DNA of 50,255 nucleotides from Nocardioides sp. (GTDB lineage Bacteria; Actinomycetota; Actinomycetes; Propionibacteriales; Nocardioidaceae): assembly GCF_025965415.1 (NCBI RefSeq), contig NZ_JAOPWY010000114.1, positions 1-50,255 of the forward strand, in the 5' to 3' direction. Below are positions 35,134 through 43,902 of the stretch, one piece after another; position 1 is the stretch's first letter; every line of letters starts with the position of its first letter. The notes under the pieces were generated by a model. That model did no database searches and was not told the DNA's origin. It saw only the letters and a list, made by a program, of their open reading frames with translations. The translations under genes were made by a program, and so were the position numbers.

Positions 35134-36669
35134 TCAGGACGCGGCCGCGATGGCGTCGTTGGTGTAGAACAGCTGCCGCTCGACCGGGTGCAGCACGGTC
35201 TGCACCTTGTAGGCGGACTCGCCCACGCTCCACAGGGCCCGGCCCTTGCCCTGCATCGCCCAGCCGCTGACCAGGGACTGGGCGATCGGCCCGAGTCCGA
35301 GCATCGAGTCGAGCTCCTCGGCGACCCTGGGTTTTTGCCCGCCGAGGATCTTGATGTCGGCAAGCTCGAGCAGATCCTTGGCGATCATGGCGGCCTGTGA
35401 ACCGGCGTCACCGACCGAGAGCAGGTCGGAGGGCTTGTGCAGGTTGGCGAACTGGATGTCTCCGCCCTTGCCGGCCATGCCGCGGGAGAGCCGCAGGTCG
35501 GCGTCGAAGCTCATCACTGCCGCCACTCCGAGGCGCATCTGCTTCCAGACCTCGTCTCGGACCACGATGCGTAGGTCGCCGGGCTCGGCGATCTCGCGCA
35601 GGCCACGGCCCCAGGAGTTGAGGCACAGCAACGCGATGCCCATCGCCTCGTCCCCCAGAGGGTCGAGCCGCGACAGGCTCAAGGACTGGATCGGTGCGCG
35701 CCAGTCGATCTCGATGTTGGTGTGCTCGTCGAACAGTCCGGCCAGGGTGCCCGTCACGAGCTGACCCAGCGCGTTGCGGAGCAGCCTGGTCTCGTCGAGG
35801 AACTGGCGTTCGCTCTCGTAGCGCGATAGGGCGATGAGGTCCTGGGTGGGGTTGTGCAGCAGGTGCCACAGCTCGGGGATGGTGGTCTCGCGTACCCGGG
35901 TGTCGCCGGCCGCGTAGCCGGTGAGGATCTGCAGCCCGGTACGGACCACGTCGCTTTCGTCGGGTCCGAACGGCACATGGGCCTGACCGATCTTCATGCT
36001 GCCGATGAGTCCCCGGACCAGGGTCAGCCAGCGTCCGAAGAGGATCGTGGCCCGCTGCTGGGCCTCCGCGGCCGAGAGGTCGTCCCAGCCGTGCGCGAGC
36101 GGGCCTATCGACATGGGGTTGATCCGCGTGCCCATCCCGGGGCCGATCACGAACGGCTGCACGCCATGTGCCCGGCACAGCGCCTCGTACTCGTCCTTCG
36201 GATCGCCGAGGACCAGAGTGCGGTACCCGAACGGCATCATCCGGTTACAGAAGCTCTTGGTCGTCCCGGACTTCCCAGTGCCGGGTTTGGCGAACTGGAA
36301 GATGTTCGGGTTGGTCACCGGCACGTCGTCACGCAGCACCCACCCGAACGGGTCGCAGTAGAACGACCCGCCCGACAGCTGGTCGATACCCATCAGGGCG
36401 CCAGAGGGCGGCAGGGCTGGCGCGGAGATGAACGGCCACAGCACCGGCGCCTGATCGGACGTCATCCGCCACGCCGCCGCAGGCGCCTTCGCCGGCGCCC
36501 ACCCTCGGCCGCGGCGCGTAGCACCGCGCGACGGCAGGTGACGCCACAGCTTCGGCTCCTTGACCGGTGCCGCCGGCGCAGGAACGGCGGGCAGATCGTG
36601 GCCGAAGTCAGCGAGTAGAGACGCGACATCCCTGCTCTCGCCTATGCGGGCGCTTCGACTTTTCGCCAT
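35134..36669 (-). CDS. VirB4/TraC-type conjugation ATPase
   Basis: About 511 residues. The P-loop reads NIFQFAKPGTGKSGTTKSFC and a second NTP-binding block is TLVLGDPKDEYEAL. The Walker B-like motif is LRIVVRDEVWKQMRLG, matching the DE-[AV]-W of VirB4 proteins. LKIL-type family features are seen in LADIKILGGQKPRVAEE. It lacks the N-terminal VirB4 domain, which the SCO6880 protein upstream may supply; the two genes overlap by one base (TGATG). It would power assembly or substrate transfer in the secretion channel at the inner face of the membrane. ATG 36669 is set by the overlap. Confidence 0.85.
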   Translation of the reverse strand: MAKSRSARIGESRDVASLLADFGHDLPAVPAPAAPVKEPKLWRHLPSRGATRRGRGWAPAKAPAAAWRMTSDQAPVLWPFISAPALPPSGALMGIDQLSGGSFYCDPFGWVLRDDVPVTNPNIFQFAKPGTGKSGTTKSFCNRMMPFGYRTLVLGDPKDEYEALCRAHGVQPFVIGPGMGTRINPMSIGPLAHGWDDLSAAEAQQRATILFGRWLTLVRGLIGSMKIGQAHVPFGPDESDVVRTGLQILTGYAAGDTRVRETTIPELWHLLHNPTQDLIALSRYESERQFLDETRLLRNALGQLVTGTLAGLFDEHTNIEIDWRAPIQSLSLSRLDPLGDEAMGIALLCLNSWGRGLREIAEPGDLRIVVRDEVWKQMRLGVAAVMSFDADLRLSRGMAGKGGDIQFANLHKPSDLLSVGDAGSQAAMIAKDLLELADIKILGGQKPRVAEELDSMLGLGPIAQSLVSGWAMQGKGRALWSVGESAYKVQTVLHPVERQLFYTNDAIAAAS

Positions 36670-38177
36670 CACGCGGCCCCGTTCCGGGTGAGGCTGATCC
36701 CCATCGGCACCGTGGAGGCAGCGAACCCGACGTCTTGGGCCAGGTCGAGCCGCAGCGGCGCGAAGCCGGACCGGCGCACCGCCGCGTCCAGACGGCGGCC
36801 GAACTCCGTGATCCGCATCGTCTTCGGAACGGTGACGGTCGCTACGGCGTACGGGCGAGTGAGCGCGCTCCCCCGGGCCAGCTTCGCGTCGAACCCTCGA
36901 GTCTTGCTCTGGGCGTCTCGCTGGGCGGCCCGGGTCTTGCGGCCGAGCTTGTCGTTGACGCCTTGGGACAGGTCGGCGGCCCACTCCGCGTTGCCGGACT
37001 GCCGGTCCGCCTTGGCCTGCGACATGATCGGGTAGGCGACCAGGAAGGACCGCCGCTCGCCGGCCTCGCTGGGAGTCAGGACCGGAGCCAGCGCCCCCAT
37101 CACGGCTCCCCGGTTCGGGAGCTTGAGGGTGGCGCTGATCGAGTTCCACGCGTCGTGGCTGTAGTGCCGCACGGTGGTGTCCGCGCCCGAGGGGCCAGCC
37201 ATGGCCCAGGGCACGTCGGCGTTGACCCCGGCATCGGCTGCGCGTTGTGCCAGCGCCTCGATGATTCCGGCCCGGTCCCCCGGGGCGAACCCGGTACGAC
37301 ACGCCATGGACAGTTCGGGGCTTCGCAACCACCGCACCGACGTCATGCCCAGCGGACCCATCAGGTGGGCCTCGACCTCACCCATGAGCAGGTAGATCTC
37401 CCGGCACCGGCCTTCCAGGCCACCACCGGACTCCTTCGCGGCGCGGGCAATCCGGGTCTCCGGCACCACGATCGTCACGAACGTCTCGGTGCGCACCGAC
37501 GCTTGGGTGAGGCTGTGGGCCAGGTCGGTGTTGACCTGCTCAGCCAGGACGGGCGACCCCGGCCGACGGTGCCGGGAGACCCACAGCTCCCGCTCCGCGC
37601 CGTCCTCGGGAACGGTACGAACCAGGATGAGGAGCTCGTCGATCTTCTCGGTGCGGGCCGCGACGTCCAGGAGACCGGCCAGTGCCTCGCCGTAGGCGTG
37701 GCGGGCGCTGGCGTCCTGCATCCCGATGCCCGGGTGGACCACGGCTGCGGTCACCGCCCAGGTGCGGGTGGCGTGGTTCTGGATGATGGCGACCCGGGTC
37801 ATCTGAGGCCCTTGCGGTGGGCCCTCGTGCACCTGGACGCCTTGGAGCACTCCCGGGAGGTCGGGTGTGGCGAGGTCCTCGGCTTTGCCGGCGGTTGCAG
37901 CGGCTCGGAAGGACGTCCAGCCGGCCAGCCCACCCGCGGCATAGTTGAGCGACGCGGCCAACCACCCGAGCGCCGAGCGGCCGTGCACGGGCACGATCGT
38001 GACCAGCAGCATCACCACCCAGATCGGGGCAAAGAGCAGCGCCGACGTCCACGCGCTGCGGCTGATCGACCAGAACACCGGGAGGATGGTCACCGCCAAG
38101 AACCCGAGCTGAAACCCGGAGAGTCCGAAGAACCAGCCGATGCGGTCACGGGTGTAGGCGCTGTACGTCGTACTCAT
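36669..38177 (-). CDS. SCO6880-family conjugation protein
   Basis: About 502 residues. Two membrane spans near the N-terminus (LGFLAVTILPVFWSISRSAW and APIWVVMLLVTIVPV) are followed by a large cytoplasmic domain. SCO6880-type proteins are found next to VirB4-like ATPases in actinobacterial type IV secretion systems and carry the VirB3/PrgI-like membrane part plus the VirB4 N-terminal domain on one chain, which matches the layout here. Recognisable parts are WVSRHRRPGSPVLAEQVNTD, YLLMGEVEAHLMGPLGMTSV and RRSFLVAYPIMSQAKADRQS. The upstream VirB6-like gene ends 15 bases away. Function as channel scaffold is inferred. Confidence 0.78.
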   Translation of the reverse strand: MSTTYSAYTRDRIGWFFGLSGFQLGFLAVTILPVFWSISRSAWTSALLFAPIWVVMLLVTIVPVHGRSALGWLAASLNYAAGGLAGWTSFRAAATAGKAEDLATPDLPGVLQGVQVHEGPPQGPQMTRVAIIQNHATRTWAVTAAVVHPGIGMQDASARHAYGEALAGLLDVAARTEKIDELLILVRTVPEDGAERELWVSRHRRPGSPVLAEQVNTDLAHSLTQASVRTETFVTIVVPETRIARAAKESGGGLEGRCREIYLLMGEVEAHLMGPLGMTSVRWLRSPELSMACRTGFAPGDRAGIIEALAQRAADAGVNADVPWAMAGPSGADTTVRHYSHDAWNSISATLKLPNRGAVMGALAPVLTPSEAGERRSFLVAYPIMSQAKADRQSGNAEWAADLSQGVNDKLGRKTRAAQRDAQSKTRGFDAKLARGSALTRPYAVATVTVPKTMRITEFGRRLDAAVRRSGFAPLRLDLAQDVGFAASTVPMGISLTRNGAA

Positions 38178-38192
38178 GATGGACTCGCTTCC

Positions 38193-40025
38193 TTAGGCGA
38201 CGGGCGGGATCACGGCGGCACCGCCCCCAGCGACGCCGCCAGGGGCGGCCCCTCCTGCCGGCAGAGCCCCCGATGCGCCACCGGCAACAGCGGGCGTGGA
38301 CCAGGGATTCGGTGCGGCGTCGGGCGCGGCAGGGCTGCCGGTACCGACCCGGTTTCCGGGGAGTGGTGACGCCGGTCGCGTCGCCGGGCTCGGCGGGCTT
38401 CCAACGTCGCCGTCGGAGGAGTTGTCGTCGGAGGGTTCGGGCCGCCCACCCGAACCGGACCCGGACTGGCCGCCACGGCCGCGGCTGCCCATTGCGCTGA
38501 AGTCCGGGCCGTAGATGCCCTGACCCACACCGGCCTGGTTGGACGCGTCCGACATGAGTGAGACCGCCATGCCGCCGGCCTTGGTGACCATCCCCATTCC
38601 AGCGGCAGCGGCCTGGCCCATCGGGCCGAGCGTGCCGATGAGGCCCTGGGCGGACTTGTTGAACCGGTCGCCGGTGGCATCCTCGGCAGTCTGCTCACCC
38701 GATGACCGGCCGTTCCCATCGGCGCTGGCGGCAGTCGCGGAACCGCCGCCTGCCCCGCCCGCTCCCCCACCCGCGCCGCCGCCGGACAGGAGACCTTGTA
38801 CGCCACCAACAGCGGCCATCCCGTGGCGGAACGAGGCACCCGAGGGGGTGCCCGGGTCGACGAACGCCAACAGCTTGAACAAAGCCAGGGGCGCGACCAC
38901 GCTGACCAAGATGAGCATCACCGCCGGCAGTGCGGTGCCGACTGCCTTCTGGGCGCCGTCGGACATGGAGGCGGCCACCCCGTTGCTGAACTGCACCCCG
39001 ATGCCGAGCACGAGCACCATCAACACCGGTGTGAACGCGGCGGCGTGGAACCAGCGGAGGCTCTTCCAGAACCACGACCTGGTCGCATCGGCCACCAGCC
39101 CGGCCGCGGCGATGGGCCCGGTGGCAGCGAGCACCAGCAGCGACGCAGCCCGGGCCAGGTAGACGAGAATGTGGCCGATCGCGGCCAACCACAAGAACAC
39201 GCCGAGGAACGCCAGCACCGTGGCCGTGCCGGCGTCGGTGATGTCCTCGGTCGAGACGCCCTTCAGGGGGTCGAAGTCCGGCCAGGTCTGGATGCTCAGA
39301 AGCGCGTTCATCAGCGCCCTGGACAGGGCCCCGCAGGCCGCGACGATGACCGCGCAGTAGCCGAACCAGCAGGCGTAGGCCAGCACGAACTGGGCGGCAC
39401 CGATCACGGCTCGCGCCAGGCTCTTGCCCTCGCGTTTGAAGGCGGCCGCGCCCAGCTGCACCAACACCAGGACCGTGGCCAGCGCGCCGGCCATCCACAA
39501 CGTGAACGCGTAGACGTCACGGCCCGGTCCGTCACTGCCGATGTCGGGGGTGAGGAAGGCCTCGGAGAAGGTGAGCACGATGCGCAGCACGAACAGGCCC
39601 GAGGCCCAGACGGCCATCATGGCTGATGTCCACACGTCCGCGGCCGCCTTCGCGATCGTCGAACCCAGGTCGTCGAGCGGGTTGAGATCGATGTCAGGGA
39701 CCAGGTCGATCTTCGCGGCCGGCGGTGTGCGATGTCTGCCCGGCCGCGCGGGTTCGGTGGCGCACAGCGAGTCCAGGGTCGAGCACGTCGCGGGTTCGCG
39801 GTGACGTCGATCGGCGGCTCTCCTGGCCCGCTCGGACGTAGAGAGAGTCACCGTCGCAGTGCTGCTGACCGTGGCGGTGCTGGAGCCATTGCTGGTGCTG
39901 GTGCTGGCGGCGGTGGCCGGACTAGCCGGACCGAGGAGGAGCCCGGCGGCAAGGCAGGCGACGATGAACCTGAACGGTCGTGCGAGCATCCCGCCGCACC
40001 GGCGCCCGCACCCAGGTGTCGTCAT
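38193..40025 (-). CDS. VirB6/TrbL-like membrane channel protein
   Basis: About 610 residues. A signal-like segment (FIVACLAAGLLLGPASPATA) precedes a Ser/Thr-rich linker. Six or so membrane spans follow (YAFTLWMAGALATVLVLVQL; VLAYACWFGYCAVIVAACGA; AGTATVLAFLGVFLWLAAIG; AARAASLLVLAATGPIAAAG-type; AAFTPVLMVLVLGIGVQFSN; ALPAVMLILVSVVAPLALFK). The last 200 residues are Gly/Ala/Pro-rich and disordered (GGGAGGGAGGAGGGSA). This is the polytopic VirB6/TrbL type that forms the inner-membrane channel. ATG 40025 overlaps the upstream gene by ATGA; ATG at 39989 is an alternative. Confidence 0.78.
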   Translation of the reverse strand: MTTPGCGRRCGGMLARPFRFIVACLAAGLLLGPASPATAASTSTSNGSSTATVSSTATVTLSTSERARRAADRRHREPATCSTLDSLCATEPARPGRHRTPPAAKIDLVPDIDLNPLDDLGSTIAKAAADVWTSAMMAVWASGLFVLRIVLTFSEAFLTPDIGSDGPGRDVYAFTLWMAGALATVLVLVQLGAAAFKREGKSLARAVIGAAQFVLAYACWFGYCAVIVAACGALSRALMNALLSIQTWPDFDPLKGVSTEDITDAGTATVLAFLGVFLWLAAIGHILVYLARAASLLVLAATGPIAAAGLVADATRSWFWKSLRWFHAAAFTPVLMVLVLGIGVQFSNGVAASMSDGAQKAVGTALPAVMLILVSVVAPLALFKLLAFVDPGTPSGASFRHGMAAVGGVQGLLSGGGAGGGAGGAGGGSATAASADGNGRSSGEQTAEDATGDRFNKSAQGLIGTLGPMGQAAAAGMGMVTKAGGMAVSLMSDASNQAGVGQGIYGPDFSAMGSRGRGGQSGSGSGGRPEPSDDNSSDGDVGSPPSPATRPASPLPGNRVGTGSPAAPDAAPNPWSTPAVAGGASGALPAGGAAPGGVAGGGAAVIPPVA

Positions 40026-40738
40026 CGGTTCACGTCCTCGATCAGCACCCAGCCGGCGCGGGTGAACGCGTCGCTGCCCGAGGCGGCAGTGGGTGGCTGC
40101 TGCTCGGCGAGGTCGCGGCGCAGGTCAGCCGCGGGTGTGATCAGTCGCCAGTCGCCGCTCCACCTGAGCAGCTGCGTGCCGACATAGAGGTGGTCCTTGA
40201 TTTCGGCGGTGGTCGAGGTCAGCGTGATCCAGCTGAGGAGGTGGACCGCGTACAGCTCGGGGGCGACCTCGTGGACGGTGTAGGCCAGGGGTGTGGCGGC
40301 GTACGATGCCGGAGGCGGTGGCGGCTCCGTCGCCCCGACACCCGCCTGAGCGCGCCGGTCGGCCACCGCGGCCCGCGCGCGGTCCTCGTAGGCAACCCGT
40401 TCTGCGGGGTCGGCATAGGCGGCGGCCACGGCGGCCGCCTGATCGGGGTCGAACCCGATCTGGGCGCGCGTCACCGCCACCGCGGTGGCCACCGCGCCCA
40501 CCTCGTCGTGCGCGAAGCCAGTTGGGAGCCCGTCAACGTGACGTGTGCCGGTGAGCAGCGACGCATGGGGTGTTGCCTCGGCGGAGATCGCGCGCACTCC
40601 AGCGCGCGTGCCGTCCGCCGAGGCTGCTCGAGTGGCGTCGGGGGGATCGCGATGCAGGGAGACCGCACCGACGGTCACTGCGGCGAGCACCGCGACGGCG
40701 ACGAGAACGAGCGTGCTTCGCAGGGAGACCCGCGTCAT
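40022..40738 (-). CDS. Single-span exported protein, VirB8/TcpC-like
   Basis: About 238 residues: a short cytoplasmic start (MTRVSLRST), one span (LVLVAVAVLAAVTVGAVSLH) and an exported domain ending with a beta-rich part (VAPELYAVHLLSWITLTSTT, YVGTQLLRWSGDWRLITPAA). The domain has the look of the NTF2-like fold of VirB8 and TcpC proteins. It likely bridges the channel to the cell surface. The gene overlaps both neighbours (TGATG upstream, ATGA downstream), so translation is coupled. Assignment to VirB8 rests on layout and fold resemblance, not on strong sequence motifs. Confidence 0.65.
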   Translation of the reverse strand: MTRVSLRSTLVLVAVAVLAAVTVGAVSLHRDPPDATRAASADGTRAGVRAISAEATPHASLLTGTRHVDGLPTGFAHDEVGAVATAVAVTRAQIGFDPDQAAAVAAAYADPAERVAYEDRARAAVADRRAQAGVGATEPPPPPASYAATPLAYTVHEVAPELYAVHLLSWITLTSTTAEIKDHLYVGTQLLRWSGDWRLITPAADLRRDLAEQQPPTAASGSDAFTRAGWVLIEDVNR

Positions 40739-41586
40739 CACTGTCCTGCCGCCTCTGGCTCGGTGGTCACCCACGTGGCCCAGCCGGCCTCGACCGCCAG
40801 CGGGGTCTGGGGCCAGGTCGAGGGCGCCGGGGCAGGTGGGGCGCCGGGCGCGATCATCCAGCGGCCACCGACCCACTGCATGCGCTCGCAATGTCCCAGG
40901 GCGGTCTGTCCCTCGCTCCGGTAGGTGGCGGTGACCTTCATCAGCACGCACACGGTTGTCCAGTCCGGCCCGTCGACGCCCTTCACTAGTGCGGCCGCGG
41001 GCTCGACGCGGACCCACACCGCTGAGTCCTTGACCTGCCCCATGCCGGCGCCGTCCAGGAAGGCGCGGACGCTGGTGGTGATCCACCACGAGTCGACAGG
41101 GGCGCCTCCCGGCAGCGCCCACGCGGCGTGCACCTCGCGTGCGGCGGCCACGCTCATGGCGTGCAGCACCGCAGCGTCGATCTGCGCGAGCTGCCCGATC
41201 GCCCCCTGGGGCGTTCGGGGGTACCCAGTCATCACCAGGGCCGGACCCGGCACGGCAGTGCCAGCAGGGACCTTGATCGTGGAACCGTCTGAACTGGTCT
41301 GTTCGGTGGGCCTGGCCGCAGTCGGGCTGACCTCGAGCATCAGCGCGGCCGCGATCGCGTCGCGTCGCTGCGGTCCCGCCTCAGGAAGAGACGACTCGCC
41401 GGTCCCGGGCGACGAAGCCTTCGTCGTAGTGACGGTGTGCACCCCGGAGATCGCGAGGTAGATCCCGTACGCCAGGGCGCACAAGAGCACGGCGGCCACC
41501 CCGCCGGCGGCGGCGAGGATCCCCACCAGCCGCCCGCGGCTCCACCCCGCCGGCGAGTTCTGGGACGTAGTAACGGCTGCGTCCAT
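40738..41586 (-). CDS. Single-span exported protein, VirB8/TcpC-like
   Basis: About 282 residues: a short start (MDAAVTTSQNSPAGWSRG), one span (LVGILAAAGGVAAVLLCALA) and an exported domain. That domain holds a Thr/Ser-rich linker, a helical part (IDAAVLHAMSVAAAREVHAA) and a beta-rich end (DWTTVCVLMKVTATYRSEGQ; GHCERMQWVGGRWMIAP). It resembles the next gene in layout and could be a paralogous channel component. Only the ATG at 41586 makes sense, as it overlaps the pilin-like gene stop (TGATG). Confidence 0.65.
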   Translation of the reverse strand: MDAAVTTSQNSPAGWSRGRLVGILAAAGGVAAVLLCALAYGIYLAISGVHTVTTTKASSPGTGESSLPEAGPQRRDAIAAALMLEVSPTAARPTEQTSSDGSTIKVPAGTAVPGPALVMTGYPRTPQGAIGQLAQIDAAVLHAMSVAAAREVHAAWALPGGAPVDSWWITTSVRAFLDGAGMGQVKDSAVWVRVEPAAALVKGVDGPDWTTVCVLMKVTATYRSEGQTALGHCERMQWVGGRWMIAPGAPPAPAPSTWPQTPLAVEAGWATWVTTEPEAAGQ

Positions 41587-41888
41587 CAGATGCAGCCGCT
41601 GCCGAGGAGGGCGCTGAGCATGCTGGGCAGCACCAGATATCCGATGGCGGCCAAGAAGACGACCACCACCGAGATGACGCCGACCTTCGAGGCGTGGGGC
41701 ATGGCGAACACGCGGCCGGCGACGATCGCGCCGATGGCGATGACGATGCCGATCACGAAGAGGATGCCGACGCCCCACAGCACGTATCCCGTGATTGTGT
41801 CGGTGGGGACCTGGGCGCCCGCTGGCGCCTTGGGGCAGACCGCCATCACGGTCGACGATGCGTGGGCGGTTGCGGTGACGATGTCCAT
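41586..41888 (-). CDS. Small two-span membrane protein, VirB2/pilin-sized
   Basis: A 100-residue protein with two hydrophobic spans (TGYVLWGVGILFVIGIVIAI and VGVISVVVVFLAAIGYLVLP) joined by a short basic loop, and few charges. Size and layout match VirB2-like or TrbC-like subunits that lie at the head of type IV secretion operons. There is no clear signal peptide. A GAAGGGAAG ribosome site precedes the ATG at 41888. The role as pilin or channel lining is inferred from position and shape. Confidence 0.6.
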   Translation of the reverse strand: MDIVTATAHASSTVMAVCPKAPAGAQVPTDTITGYVLWGVGILFVIGIVIAIGAIVAGRVFAMPHASKVGVISVVVVFLAAIGYLVLPSMLSALLGSGCI

Positions 41889-41934
41889 GCCGAGTGCTTC
41901 CCTTCGGTTGGGTGTCCTCGCCTCAGGAGGCGAG

Positions 41935-42783
41935 TCAGGGGTTCGGGGTGGTGCACCTGAGGGCGCCGAGCAGCTGACCGGCAGCCGTGACCAGGGCAGG
42001 CGGCACCGGCCGGGAGTCCAGGCCGGTCACGGCGATGCCGCGGCACTCGGGGATCTGCACAAGAGCGCCGCTCGCCAGCACCCGCTGAAGGTGCGGGCCG
42101 GCCGCGTGTTCCACGCCTCGGTCCCACCTGCGTCGGCGGGGTCCGCGTACGGCGACCACGACCCGCTCGTCGAGGTGTGGGCTGGCCGGGTCGGTCAGCA
42201 AACCGAGGGCCACGCCGAGGCGCCGCATCCCCGGCGTGGTCGCCGGGGTCACCAGGACCAGCAGGTCGGCCTCGGCGACCGAATGGGTGAGCCAGCTCGC
42301 GGCGGTGTGCAGCTGGCCGGCCTCCCAACCGACATCGAGGAAGGTGAGGGTGCCCGAGTTGGCTGGCGTGGGGACCGGGACGTCGTCGAGGGCGGCCAGG
42401 ACCTCACTGGCCCGCTCGAGCAGCACATGCTCGCGCCGGGCCTGGCTCCAGCCACTCGGGTCGACCCCGAGCTCCGCGGTGGCAGCCGAGGCGAGCCCCG
42501 ACGCGGTCGCCGAGCAACACTCGAGCACCCGCACCGGGCCGGGCGCGGCCAGCGCGGCCGACAGCGCAAGGGTGCTGGCGCCGGCCGAGCCCACACATCC
42601 CACGATCGCCACCGTCCGCTCGCCCTTGGCCCGCGTCCACTCGGCCGCGACCGCAGTCCGGCAGGGCACGATGGGTCCGACTCCTTCAGGTCGAAACGTC
42701 CCGGCGGTCACGGCCTGCCAGGCTCGCTTGAGCTCGTCGACTGCCACCGGACGCACCGGACTTGCGGTAGTCGTCCTCGTCAT
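41935..42783 (-). CDS. ParA/MinD-like protein lacking the P-loop lysine
   Basis: About 282 residues with a Rossmann-like core. The region expected to be the Walker A motif reads VAIVGCVGSAGASTLALSAA, with no Lys, whereas active ParA proteins have KGGVGKT. Later blocks (LTFLDVGWEAGQLHTAASWL; EADLLVLVTPATTPGMRRLG) correspond to the Asp and adenine-side segments of the fold. Such proteins occur in actinobacterial conjugation loci; nucleotide binding is doubtful. It lies between two tiny genes (ATGA overlap upstream) and starts at ATG 42783. Function in the transfer machine is unknown. Confidence 0.65.
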   Translation of the reverse strand: MTRTTTASPVRPVAVDELKRAWQAVTAGTFRPEGVGPIVPCRTAVAAEWTRAKGERTVAIVGCVGSAGASTLALSAALAAPGPVRVLECCSATASGLASAATAELGVDPSGWSQARREHVLLERASEVLAALDDVPVPTPANSGTLTFLDVGWEAGQLHTAASWLTHSVAEADLLVLVTPATTPGMRRLGVALGLLTDPASPHLDERVVVAVRGPRRRRWDRGVEHAAGPHLQRVLASGALVQIPECRGIAVTGLDSRPVPPALVTAAGQLLGALRCTTPNP

Positions 42784-43001
42784 GCGCTGATCCCTCGGAC
42801 GCTGATCGTCCGGCGGCGGGCCACGGCGTCCTGGACCTCGGCGGACGTCAGTTCAGACAGCTCGCGCTGGGCGGCATGTGCCTGAGTCAGCTGCTCCAGG
42901 CAGTCGGTGAGGTGTCGGATCACCAGTGCCTCACTGGCAGCGATCTCCAACAGCTCAGCCACCCCCTCCGGGCTCCGCGCTGCCGACCTGTCGTGGGTCA
43001 T
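42780..43001 (-). CDS. Small hypothetical conjugation-operon protein
   Basis: About 73 residues, all helical (ELLEIAASEALVIRHLTDCL; QRELSELTSAEVQDAVARRR). I recognise no family. ATG 43001 is chosen over an upstream start because GGAGGTGG lies before it. It overlaps the ParA-like gene by four bases and is likely translated together with it. Confidence 0.55.
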   Translation of the reverse strand: MTHDRSAARSPEGVAELLEIAASEALVIRHLTDCLEQLTQAHAAQRELSELTSAEVQDAVARRRTISVRGISA

Positions 43002-43047
43002 CTGGACCACCTCCACTCCCCTACGTCCGCTGGGCCGGTGTCGGCCG

Positions 43048-43902
43048 TCAACAGGCATTGGTGAACCTCGGCGCCGCGTCGGCCAACGCGCGGACGGTGC
43101 GCGAGGTGTGGCGTCGCACCGTGCTTTCCGAGACCCCCATACGGGCTGCGACCCGACGCGACAGCTCGTTGCTCATGAACCCGCCGCACCCGCGTCGCAG
43201 GTTGCGGGTCTCCAACGCGGCCGCCTCTTCCAGGACCGAAGCGAGCAGCTGCCCGTCGCTGGATGAGATCACCTCCGACTCGTCCGCCCACGCCAGCAGG
43301 TCGGCGAGCTCCGAGACCGCTTCGCCGCCGTGCTCGTCTGTCGCCGGGGGTGCCGCGTTGACTGGGTCGTCTGTCACGAGCGTGCGCGCCCAGGAGCGGT
43401 CACGGCGCTCCACCTGGAAGTGGTCGCCCAGCTCCAGCAACACCGCGGCACGAGTGTCAAGCAGGATGTTCGCGGCCACCCGCCGTATCCGCTGCCACCC
43501 GACTGTGCGGACTTCGATCCACAGCTGGGAAGCGACGAGCTCGTCGACGACGCTGGCCGTACCCACGCTGACTGCGGGTTGGTTGTCGCGGAAGGGCTGG
43601 CTCTTGTGCCGCCGGTGCAGCCAGGCGGCGAGCTGACATGCGCCCGGCATCAGGCACTTGGCGAGCACGCCCGCGGCCACGACGTCGTTGCCGCCGTCCG
43701 GTGCCGCCAGCTCTGCCAACGCCAAGAAGATGTCGTCGATCGCCTCGTAGTCGGCTTCGCGGAGCCACGGCCGCAGCTGGTCGTATTCGGCGACAACCCG
43801 GAACCGGGCATCAGCCTCCGACCACTCAGCCCAGCGGCACCGAGCAATCTCCAACAGCTCGCCGCCGTCCTCCAGGCCAAGTAGTTCTTCCACTGCACTC
43901 AT
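43048..43902 (-). CDS. Helix-turn-helix protein at the head of the conjugation operon
   Basis: About 284 residues. The last 60 hold a helix-turn-helix (NELSRRVAARMGVSESTVRR, then HTSRTVRALADAAPRF), like a sigma-region-4 or LuxR-type domain. The larger N-terminal part is helical (EYDQLRPWLREADYEAIDDI; WIEVRTVGWQRIRRVAANIL) with no known fold that I can name. It is the first gene of the leftward transfer operon, so it may control it. ATG 43902 has AAGGAG eight bases upstream. Its promoter region is shared with the rightward small genes. Confidence 0.62.
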   Translation of the reverse strand: MSAVEELLGLEDGGELLEIARCRWAEWSEADARFRVVAEYDQLRPWLREADYEAIDDIFLALAELAAPDGGNDVVAAGVLAKCLMPGACQLAAWLHRRHKSQPFRDNQPAVSVGTASVVDELVASQLWIEVRTVGWQRIRRVAANILLDTRAAVLLELGDHFQVERRDRSWARTLVTDDPVNAAPPATDEHGGEAVSELADLLAWADESEVISSSDGQLLASVLEEAAALETRNLRRGCGGFMSNELSRRVAARMGVSESTVRRHTSRTVRALADAAPRFTNAC

